NCBI GenBank assembly: GCA_021204735.1 | Contig: JAJPYV010000384.1 | Span: forward strand, 1-13,502 | Reading direction: 5' to 3' | Origin: Prevotella sp. | Lineage (GTDB): Bacteria > Bacteroidota > Bacteroidia > Bacteroidales > Bacteroidaceae | DNA: 13,502 nucleotides | Shown here: positions 1-5,320 of the stretch, one piece after another | Layout: every line of letters starts with the position of its first letter | How positions within the stretch are numbered: the stretch's first letter is position 1 | Notes under the pieces: model-generated | Told to the model about the DNA's origin: nothing | Seen by the model: only the letters and a program-made list of their open reading frames with translations | Database searches by the model: none | Position numbers and translations under genes: made by a program

Positions 1-36
1 ACATCATATAATGCAAGATAATCAAAGCATTTTTAG

Positions 37-44
37 TAATTTTG
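37..44 (+). promoter_or_regulatory. Promoter -7 box for the lipoprotein-glmM operon
   Basis: TAATTTTG fits the Bacteroidetes primary-sigma -7 consensus TAnnTTTG and is followed by C, as in the other promoters here. Transcription would start near position 50, giving a leader of about 20 nt before the ATG at 72. No clear TTTG -33 element lies 19-21 bp upstream, so the call rests on the -7 box and its position. Confidence 0.55.
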
Positions 45-71
45 CGTTGTAATTAAATATATTGTATAAAA

Positions 72-710
72 ATGAAGAAATTAGCTTTTGTTTTTATAGC
101 GTTCATGGCCTTTGTATTTATTGCAAGTTGCGATGATACAGAAACATACGCAGAACAGAAAGATAAGGAGAAAGCAGCTATTAAAAAATTTTTACAAGAC
201 TCAGCCATAACGGTAATAAACGAGTCGCAGTTTAAGGAACAAGGCTACACAACAGACTTGAGTAAAAACGAGTTTGTATTGATGAAGACATCAGGTGTTT
301 ACATGCAAATTGTAAGGGAAGGTTGTGGAGAGAAGATAAAAGATGGTGAGACAGCAACTGTTCTCTGTCGATTTACTGAATACAATATATTGGAAGACAC
401 TTTGCAGTTGACTAACAACATTTTATATTTTGCCTCTGTCGTAGACAAGATGACCGTAATAAATACCAGTGGTACATTCACAGGTTCGTTCATAGATGGA
501 GAGAGTGTTATGGCAGCAGCATACGGTAGTACGTCAGTACCATCAGGTTGGTTGGTACCATTCACATATATAAAGGTAGGTCGTCCGCAAACGGCAGATG
601 AGGAAATAGCGAAAGTGAATTTGATTGTTCCTCATGATCAGGGACATATCTATGCCTCATCAGAGGTTTACCCATGTTATTATACTATTACATACGAGAG
701 AGGAAGGTAA
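72..710 (+). CDS. DUF4827-type lipoprotein, FKBP-like
   Basis: A 212-residue exported lipoprotein. Residues 1-19 are a basic start and hydrophobic segment ending in the lipobox IASC, with the lipidated Cys at 20. The residues after it (CDDTE) are acidic, which in Bacteroidetes is often linked to export to the cell surface; that is inference. Residues 74-210 resemble an FKBP-type peptidyl-prolyl isomerase: SGVYMQIVREGCGEKIKDGE matches the usual FKBP opening, GWLVPFTYIKVG (159-170) the middle helix region, and KVNLIVPHDQ the strand that normally reads RLVIP. The usual aromatic catalytic residues are not obvious, so isomerase activity is doubtful. From memory this corresponds to Pfam DUF4827, restricted to Bacteroidetes. 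Its last codons carry the AGGAAGG that precedes glmM, so the two genes are almost certainly cotranscribed. The substrate or partner is unknown. Confidence 0.8.
   Translation: MKKLAFVFIAFMAFVFIASCDDTETYAEQKDKEKAAIKKFLQDSAITVINESQFKEQGYTTDLSKNEFVLMKTSGVYMQIVREGCGEKIKDGETATVLCRFTEYNILEDTLQLTNNILYFASVVDKMTVINTSGTFTGSFIDGESVMAAAYGSTSVPSGWLVPFTYIKVGRPQTADEEIAKVNLIVPHDQGHIYASSEVYPCYYTITYERGR
701..707 (+). promoter_or_regulatory. Shine-Dalgarno-like site deciding the glmM start
   Basis: AGGAAGG lies 8 nt upstream of the ATG at 716, inside the last codons of the lipoprotein gene. It is a good match to the anti-SD sequence, unusual in a phylum where SD sites are weak. It supports the start at 716 over an in-frame ATG at 674 that would add 14 residues and overlap the upstream gene. 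Confidence 0.6.
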
Positions 711-715
711 TTAAT

Positions 716-2104
716 ATGACACTGATAAAATCAATTTCAGGCATACGTGGCACTATAGGCGGACAGCCTGGAGACACATTGAACCCATTGGATATAGTGA
801 AGTTTGTTACGGCGTATGCCACATATATCCGTCATAGCGGCAAGACAAAGAGCAATCAGATAGTAGTAGGAAGAGACGCACGTATCTCAGGCGAGATGGT
901 AAGGAGTGTGGTATGCGGAACATTAATTGGTTGTGGTTATGATGTGTTGGATATCGGGTTAGCCTCTACGCCGACCACAGAGTTGGCGGTTATCATTTCG
1001 AAGTCGGCAGGAGGGATAATTATCACGGCAAGTCATAATCCCCGTCAATGGAATGCCTTGAAGCTGCTGAATGAGGAAGGAGAGTTTCTGAACAAGGAAG
1101 CAGGCAATGAGGTTTTGGATATAGCCATGAAAGAGAATTTCTGTTATGCAGAAGTCGATAGTTTGGGGCATTATATTCAAGATAATACATATAATCAAAA
1201 ACATATACAGTCGGTACTCGATTTGCGTCTCGTTGATGTTGAGGCAATAAAGAAAGCGAAATTCCGTGTATGTGTTGACACTATTAACAGTGTAGGAGGA
1301 TTAATCTTACCAGAATTGCTTTCTTCATTGGGAGTAGAATATGATGTTTTAAACGGAGAGGCTAACGGAGATTTTGCGCATAATCCGGAGCCGTTGGAGA
1401 AAAACCTTGGTGGTATAATGGAGCGTATGCGCAGTGGATGTTTTGACCTTGGGATAGTAGTAGATCCAGATGTTGACCGTTTAGCTTTCATCTGTGAGGA
1501 TGGAAAGATGTTTGGAGAAGAGTACACCCTCGTATCGGTTGCAGATTACGTACTTAATAATGAGGTTGGGAACACTGTGAGTAATTTGAGCAGTACTCGT
1601 GCCTTGCGTGATGTAACGGAGCGTTATGGTGGAACATATTCAGCAGCAGCAGTAGGAGAAGTCAACGTTACGACGAAAATGAAAGAAGTCAACGCTATTA
1701 TTGGCGGAGAGGGCAATGGTGGCGTGATATATCCAGAGAGTCATTATGGGCGTGACGCATTGGTAGGAATTGCTTTGTTTTTATCATCATTGGCAAAGAA
1801 GGGTTGTAAAGTCAGTGAGTTGCGGGCTACATTCCCCAATTATTATATTGCAAAGAACCGTATGGATTTGACACCATCGACAGATGTAGATGCATTGTTG
1901 GAAATGGTAAAGGAGATGTATAGCGACGAGCAGGTCAACGATATTGATGGAGTAAAGATTGACTTTCCCGACAAGTGGGTACATCTGCGAAAGTCGAATA
2001 CCGAGCCGATAATCCGCATATACAGTGAGGCTGCAACAGAAGAAGCAGCAGATGCGCTTGCAAAAGAAGTGATGAAAGCGTGCAGATTTCAGATTAAGAA
2101 TTAA
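716..2104 (+). CDS. glmM: Phosphoglucosamine mutase (alpha-D-phosphohexomutase family)
   Basis: A 462-residue cytoplasmic enzyme of the alpha-D-phosphohexomutase superfamily, expected to convert glucosamine-6-phosphate to glucosamine-1-phosphate for UDP-GlcNAc, the precursor of peptidoglycan and lipid A. SISGIRGT is at residues 6-13. The phosphoserine loop TASHNP is at 104-109, with Ser106 the phosphorylated residue. The metal-binding loop DPDVDR is at 250-255 (Asp250, 252, 254). The sugar-specificity loop GGEGNGG is at 330-336 and the phosphate-binding loop RKSNTEP at 425-431. All catalytic elements are present and the length is normal. The last two loops look more like the archaeal/PMM-PGM branch than classical bacterial GlmM (GEQSGH, RPSGTEP), so phosphomannomutase or phosphoglucomutase activity is possible. 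GlmM is preferred because this type, next to a DUF4827 lipoprotein, is the form I recall being annotated as GlmM in Bacteroidales. The start at 716 leaves 5 nt after the upstream stop. Confidence 0.85.
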   Translation: MTLIKSISGIRGTIGGQPGDTLNPLDIVKFVTAYATYIRHSGKTKSNQIVVGRDARISGEMVRSVVCGTLIGCGYDVLDIGLASTPTTELAVIISKSAGGIIITASHNPRQWNALKLLNEEGEFLNKEAGNEVLDIAMKENFCYAEVDSLGHYIQDNTYNQKHIQSVLDLRLVDVEAIKKAKFRVCVDTINSVGGLILPELLSSLGVEYDVLNGEANGDFAHNPEPLEKNLGGIMERMRSGCFDLGIVVDPDVDRLAFICEDGKMFGEEYTLVSVADYVLNNEVGNTVSNLSSTRALRDVTERYGGTYSAAAVGEVNVTTKMKEVNAIIGGEGNGGVIYPESHYGRDALVGIALFLSSLAKKGCKVSELRATFPNYYIAKNRMDLTPSTDVDALLEMVKEMYSDEQVNDIDGVKIDFPDKWVHLRKSNTEPIIRIYSEAATEEAADALAKEVMKACRFQIKN

Positions 2105-2113
2105 GAGTTACCT

Positions 2114-2178
2114 GCGGTGAAGTTGCTCACGCTTAACAGCTCAAAACGAGCTTGACTGTGTTCGCTTAACCGCAACTT
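2114..2178. repeat. Palindromic intergenic element after glmM
   Basis: About 65 bp with nested inverted symmetry. AAGTTGC (2120-2126) pairs with GCAACTT (2172-2178), GCGGT (2114-2118) could instead pair with ACCGC (2169-2173), and an inner hairpin is formed by AGCTC (2138-2142) and GAGCT (2148-2152). CGCTTAAC occurs twice as a direct repeat (2130-2137 and 2163-2170). It starts 10 nt after the glmM stop and has no long T tract, so it is not a typical terminator. It could be a dispersed REP-like repeat or a 3'-end stabilising structure. Confidence 0.5.
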
Positions 2179-2248
2179 TAAGAATTCGTTTTTGTTTGAG
2201 ATGATATTCATGAGAAATTATTGTTAAAATTTTTTATCTCTCATTGGC

Positions 2249-2274
2249 AAATAAAAGGGACACCGCTGTGCCCC
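2249..2274 (-). terminator. Intrinsic terminator of the small RNA unit
   Basis: Read on the minus strand, GGGGCAC (2274-2268) pairs with GTGTCCC (2263-2257) across a four-base loop: seven pairs including one G-U wobble. TTTTATTT follows (2256-2249). On the plus strand the wobble becomes an A-C mismatch and no T tract follows, so it works for the minus strand only. It could also stop transcripts running on from the hydrolase gene. Confidence 0.65.
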
Positions 2275-2317
2275 AACCAAATAATTTGTTAACCCTAAAT
2301 CTAATACTATGAAAAAC
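2249..2317 (-). ncRNA. Candidate small RNA of about 70 nt
   Basis: A self-contained transcription unit on the minus strand, with the promoter ending at 2324 and an intrinsic terminator at 2274-2249. The predicted RNA starts near 2317, has no ATG-led frame, can form a small hairpin at the palindrome CAAATTATTTG (2288-2278), and ends in the GC-rich terminator stem. Its 5' half is the complement of plus-strand sequence that looks like a translation-start region (CTAAATCTA... then ATGAAAAA), so pairing with start regions of mRNAs is conceivable. I cannot assign it to an RNA family with certainty; it may belong to one of the published Bacteroidales-specific RNA motifs. The exact 5' end is estimated from the promoter. 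Confidence 0.45.
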
Positions 2318-2323
2318 ACTATG

Positions 2324-2353
2324 CAAAGATAGAGGGATTTTGTTTTTATGCAA
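2324..2353 (-). promoter_or_regulatory. Minus-strand promoter with -33 and -7 elements
   Basis: On the minus strand the -33 TTG (2353-2351) is followed by exactly 19 bp and then TATCTTTG (2331-2324), a full match to TAnnTTTG with the usual following C. It has one of the best -33/-7 arrangements in the window, yet no protein gene lies downstream before the terminator at 2274. Confidence 0.6.
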
Positions 2354-2422
2354 TGAGGTTTCTTAAAAATAATGGTGAATTTACTGATTATTAACCTAAA
2401 TAAAGAGTTGGACTTAATAAAA

Positions 2423-2477
2423 ATCAAATATCTACAACTTGTTTATTGTAAGATGATATCAAATATCTACAACTTGT
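2423..2477. repeat. 20-bp direct repeat copying a gene's 3' end
   Basis: A perfect 20-bp repeat at 2423-2442 and 2458-2477, offset by 35 bp. The second copy contains the last codons (QVVDI) and the TGA stop of the hydrolase gene; the first lies just downstream of that gene. It looks like a partial tandem duplication of the 3' end. The duplicated codons lie after the functional stop and are probably not translated. Confidence 0.8.
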
Positions 2478-3220
2478 CCATCGTATGCTAAATTGATGTC
2501 ATCAGGGAGAATGCGGTTGGTTTCCTCGTGAAGACCGATACCGTGGCACATGTGAGTGAAGAAAGTGCGTTGGGCCCCTACTTTGCGTGCAAAGGCAATA
2601 GCCTGTTCGACAGTTTGATGAGAATGATGTTGAGGTTCGAAGCGCAGGGCGTTTACGACAAGAGTTTTTACCCCATAGAAATAATTGAACTCACCCTCAT
2701 CGAGAGTTTTCATATCAGTAATGTAAAGTAGGTCACCGAAGCGGTAGCCGAGTATAGGCATCTTGTCGTGCATTACTTGAACTGGCAACACTTCAATGTC
2801 GCCCACCTGCATAGGTACGTGCGGTTTAATGACATTAAGATGTATGCGGGGAACGCCAGGATAGCGGTGTTCAGCGAAACAGTAAGGCACAGTAATCATC
2901 AGTTTGCGAGCTGTATCCTTATCAGCGTAAACATTGATGCTTCCGAACTGGCAGAATGGACGCAAGTCGTCCAAGCCTCCAACATGGTCGTAATGGATAT
3001 GCGTGATGAGCATGGCATCAATCCTGCGGAACTCTTGGTTAAGCATTTGTTGACGGAAATCAGGACCACAGTCAACAACAATCCTCGTAGAGACAGTTTC
3101 CACGAGAATGGAGGCACGCAAACGCTTGTCGTGCGGGTCGGTACTCTTGCATACCCTGCAATCACAACCGATAGAAGGTACGCCAACAGATGTTCCAGTT
3201 CCCAAGAAAGTAAGTTTCAT
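2459..3220 (-). CDS. PhnP-like metallo-beta-lactamase-fold hydrolase
   Basis: A 253-residue cytoplasmic metallohydrolase. The metal-binding motif HIHYDH is at residues 74-79 (His74, His76, Asp78, His79). Further likely ligands are His151 (MHDKMPILGYR), Asp169 (LLYITDMK) and His223 (FFTHMCHG). Near the N-terminus GCDCRVC (Cys19, 21, 24) matches the CxCxxC structural zinc site of PhnP, and GTGTSVGVPSIGC is the typical PhnP-family start. PhnP is a phosphoribosyl cyclic phosphodiesterase in phosphonate breakdown, but no phn genes are nearby. The physiological substrate is therefore open; a cyclic phosphodiester is a reasonable guess. It is the last gene of a minus-strand run, 23 bp after murB, so cotranscription is likely. 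The usual annotation would be MBL fold metallo-hydrolase. Confidence 0.85.
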   Translation of the reverse strand: MKLTFLGTGTSVGVPSIGCDCRVCKSTDPHDKRLRASILVETVSTRIVVDCGPDFRQQMLNQEFRRIDAMLITHIHYDHVGGLDDLRPFCQFGSINVYADKDTARKLMITVPYCFAEHRYPGVPRIHLNVIKPHVPMQVGDIEVLPVQVMHDKMPILGYRFGDLLYITDMKTLDEGEFNYFYGVKTLVVNALRFEPQHHSHQTVEQAIAFARKVGAQRTFFTHMCHGIGLHEETNRILPDDINLAYDGQVVDI

Positions 3221-3243
3221 TTGTTCAATAGATTAATGCCTAA

Positions 3244-4257
3244 TTAGAATATGTTCACCTCTGGAGAAATTTCTATTCCGAATTTCTTTTTGACATCCGA
3301 TTTTATCCTTTCGCAGAGTTTGAGAATATCCTTGCCAGAAGCTCCTCCACGGTTAACGAGGACGAGAGCCTGTTTGGAATGAACGCCCGCCTTGCCGAGC
3401 GACTTCCCTTTCCAGCCGCAGCGGTCGATGAGCCAGCCGGCAGGAATTTTCGTATATTCAGCGTTGACCGTATAATGCGGCACTACCTCATATTTATCCC
3501 TCAGTTCTAAGAATTTCTCCATAGGCACGATAGGGTTCATGAAGAAGCTGCCGGCGTTGCCCTCGATATCAGGGTCAGGCAATTTAGCTTTACGGATGTC
3601 GATAATCACATTGCGCAACTGTTTAGCATCAGGTTCGGAGATACCCCTTTTTTCGAGTTCATCACGGATATTGCCGTATTCGGTGTTTGGAGAGAACGAC
3701 TTAGAGAGGCGATAAGTGACGAAAGTGATGACAAAGCGGTTTTTCCAATCCCCTTTGAAGTTGCTCCAGCGGTAGTCGTAGCCGCAATCCTCGTTGGAGA
3801 GCTCCACTCTCCTTCCAGTTTTGAGTTCCACCGCCTCAACCTTAAAAATACAGTCCTTAATCTCTGACCCGTAAGCCCCGATATTCTGAACAGCGGAAGC
3901 CCCCACATCACCGGGGATAAGGGAAAGGTTTTCAAGACCGTACCAGTTGTTGTCAACGCAGAAGTTCACTATATCATCCATTTTCTCGCCGCTGCCGCAA
4001 CGCACCAGAATATCATCACCACCAGTAGTAGTCTCGACACCTTTAATGTTTGAGTGGAGGACAGTGCCGTTGAAATCCTTTGTGAACAGAAGGTTGCTTC
4101 CCCTGCCGATTACGAGTAAAGGCATGTCAGAGTCAGATAGGGAGCACAAGATTGTGTCAAGTTCCCTTAAATTCTCAAATTCTACAAATCTTCTGCATTT
4201 TACGTCAATGCCAAAAGTATTATGCCATTTCAGACTATAGTTAGTTAAATCTCTCAT
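3244..4257 (-). CDS. murB: UDP-N-acetylenolpyruvoylglucosamine reductase
   Basis: A 337-residue flavoenzyme that uses NADPH to reduce UDP-GlcNAc-enolpyruvate to UDP-MurNAc, the second committed step of peptidoglycan precursor synthesis in the cytoplasm. The FAD-binding motif GRGSN is at residues 51-55 and SLIPGDVGASAVQNIGAYG at 112-130. YRWSNFK (162-168) carries Arg163, probably equivalent to E. coli Arg159. GNAGSFF (233-239) carries the proton-donor Ser237, and the C-terminal SPEVNIF has Glu333, equivalent to E. coli Glu325. Length and the YRWSNFK region fit the type I (E. coli-like) enzyme. It lies between the DUF4348-type lipoprotein gene, 72 bp upstream in the transcript, and the MBL hydrolase gene. 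I saw no promoter of its own. Confidence 0.96.
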   Translation of the reverse strand: MRDLTNYSLKWHNTFGIDVKCRRFVEFENLRELDTILCSLSDSDMPLLVIGRGSNLLFTKDFNGTVLHSNIKGVETTTGGDDILVRCGSGEKMDDIVNFCVDNNWYGLENLSLIPGDVGASAVQNIGAYGSEIKDCIFKVEAVELKTGRRVELSNEDCGYDYRWSNFKGDWKNRFVITFVTYRLSKSFSPNTEYGNIRDELEKRGISEPDAKQLRNVIIDIRKAKLPDPDIEGNAGSFFMNPIVPMEKFLELRDKYEVVPHYTVNAEYTKIPAGWLIDRCGWKGKSLGKAGVHSKQALVLVNRGGASGKDILKLCERIKSDVKKKFGIEISPEVNIF

Positions 4258-4329
4258 TAATTAAAAATTTTTCCGTTGTTAAGATGATTGCGGAAAACAG
4301 CATTCTGAAAGAAAATCAATGAAATTACA

Positions 4330-5193
4330 TCATTCATACTGTTCAGTGAGTTTCCAGTCGCCATTGATTTTCTTGAAAACAAGTTGGATTTCCAGTCCAT
4401 TAGCAATGCCCCTTATGACGAATACCTTTTGCGTCTCCTCAGAATATTTCTGCCCATACATTATATTATAAATAATGTTAGTAGGCAGTTCAGGAGCGAA
4501 AGCCTCCCAGGATTCAGGCGCAATCTCGCCGGTCATAGTCTCGAAATCATCATCAGGGTCAGGACCGTTGAAGATTATAGGGTCGTTAAGACTTTTAAGT
4601 TGAAAGTCAGGATCAGTAGAGAAACGTCGATAGAAGGCGAGGAACGAAGAATTGACATCCATGAACATAGCATCCTTGTCGATTTCAGTCAACATCCAAT
4701 TGCCATGTATGCGTTCGAACACATATTTTTTTACGTGTTCGTTTTTCAAATCAATTTTCTCCACTATAACATGATTTGTAGTTGTATCCTTAACCACCTC
4801 CACCTGTTTTAGATTATCGAAGATAAGAGTGTAATAACCCTGTTCCATGAAAAACGTCTCCATTTTCCATTGTGACTCTTCCAAGAAAGACTCACCCTCA
4901 CTGTTTTTGACTTTTAGAGGGAATTGAATCCTTTCCAACTGCAGTTTATTGTTGGCAGCAAAATTGAAGATAAAGTCATCAAACAGTTCATCCGCAGCTT
5001 TAGGCATTGGCTGTTCCGCAATCAGTTGGCTCATCGTATCTACTTTAACAGTATCAACGAAAGTGTCTACAGACAACACTGTATCATTCTCAACCGGTTT
5101 TTTGTCGGAACAACCAGTAGAAGTCCACATCGTCATGAACAAGCAAACCACAAAAACCAGTACGAACCCTTTTCTCATACCTTTAATACCCAT
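4330..5193 (-). CDS. DUF4348-type lipoprotein
   Basis: A 287-residue exported lipoprotein of unknown function. Residues 1-27 are a signal peptide with a lysine/arginine start, a hydrophobic core (FVLVFVVCLFM) and the lipobox TSTGC, lipidated at Cys28. A Thr/Val/Asp-rich spacer follows (residues 36-55, with DTFVDTVKVDT). The rest is a soluble domain with two copies of a similar motif, RIHGNWMLTEID in the middle and KINGDWKLTEQYE at the C-terminus, suggesting two related half-domains. From memory this is the DUF4348 family of Bacteroidetes. It is the first gene of the minus-strand run leading to murB, so a cell-envelope role is plausible but unproven. The start could also be the ATG at 5178 (MRKGFVL), which gives a more typical signal peptide; the lipobox is unaffected. 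Confidence 0.78.
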   Translation of the reverse strand: MGIKGMRKGFVLVFVVCLFMTMWTSTGCSDKKPVENDTVLSVDTFVDTVKVDTMSQLIAEQPMPKAADELFDDFIFNFAANNKLQLERIQFPLKVKNSEGESFLEESQWKMETFFMEQGYYTLIFDNLKQVEVVKDTTTNHVIVEKIDLKNEHVKKYVFERIHGNWMLTEIDKDAMFMDVNSSFLAFYRRFSTDPDFQLKSLNDPIIFNGPDPDDDFETMTGEIAPESWEAFAPELPTNIIYNIMYGQKYSEETQKVFVIRGIANGLEIQLVFKKINGDWKLTEQYE

Positions 5194-5225
5194 TTCCTAT
5201 TATTAGGCTACTTAAAAAGAATTGG

Positions 5226-5233
5226 CAAAAATA
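5226..5233 (-). promoter_or_regulatory. Possible promoter -7 box for the lipoprotein-murB operon
   Basis: On the minus strand TATTTTTG matches TAnnTTTG. Transcription would begin near 5219, about 26 nt before the ATG at 5193. No TTTG -33 element is visible at the right distance, so this is tentative; position and orientation in the divergent gap support it. Confidence 0.4.
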
Positions 5234-5263
5234 CAACTTTATTTTTATTTCTAACATAATTTT

Positions 5264-5284
5264 AAGGTAAAAACATTACCTTTG
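5264..5284 (+). promoter_or_regulatory. pheS promoter -7 box overlapped by an inverted repeat
   Basis: TACCTTTG (5277-5284), followed by CAC, matches the Bacteroidetes -7 consensus and would start transcription near 5290, about 30 nt before the pheS ATG. A perfect 7-bp inverted repeat, AAGGTAA (5264-5270) and TTACCTT (5276-5282) around a 5-nt spacer, overlaps the -7 box. It could be an operator or chance symmetry. No good -33 element is visible. Confidence 0.55.
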
Positions 5285-5320
5285 CACAATATTTTAATAT
5301 ACGACAAAATAATCACTAAC

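Larger units (their letters stand above)
2105..2458. other. 354-bp convergent intergenic region
   Basis: The gap between the ends of glmM (+) and the hydrolase gene (-). It has no convincing protein gene. It contains the palindromic element, the minus-strand promoter, small RNA candidate and terminator, and the first copy of the 20-bp repeat, each listed separately. On the plus strand, 2290-2320 resembles a gene leader followed by ATGAAAAAC, but that frame stops after seven codons. Confidence 0.7.

Noticed and set aside
674..715. Upstream ATG extending glmM by 14 residues
   Set aside because: It would overlap the lipoprotein gene; the added residues are not family-like, and a good ribosome-binding site sits before the ATG at 716.
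2257..2274. Terminator for glmM on the plus strand
   Set aside because: The plus-strand stem has an A-C mismatch and no T tract; the minus-strand reading is clearly better.
2224..2427. 67-residue minus-strand reading frame in the intergenic region
   Set aside because: It starts upstream of the promoter at 2353-2324 and reads through both that promoter and the terminator hairpin, so those signals argue against it being a gene.
2768..3247. 159-residue plus-strand reading frame
   Set aside because: It lies wholly antisense to the MBL hydrolase, whose zinc motifs are intact; the translated sequence has no recognisable family features and no promoter.
4384..4812. 142-residue plus-strand reading frame
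   Set aside because: Antisense to the DUF4348-type lipoprotein gene, with no start signal or family match.
5282..5320. Upstream ATG extending pheS by 13 residues
   Set aside because: It lies within the -7 box and before the likely transcription start; the ATG at 5321 gives the normal PheS N-terminus.
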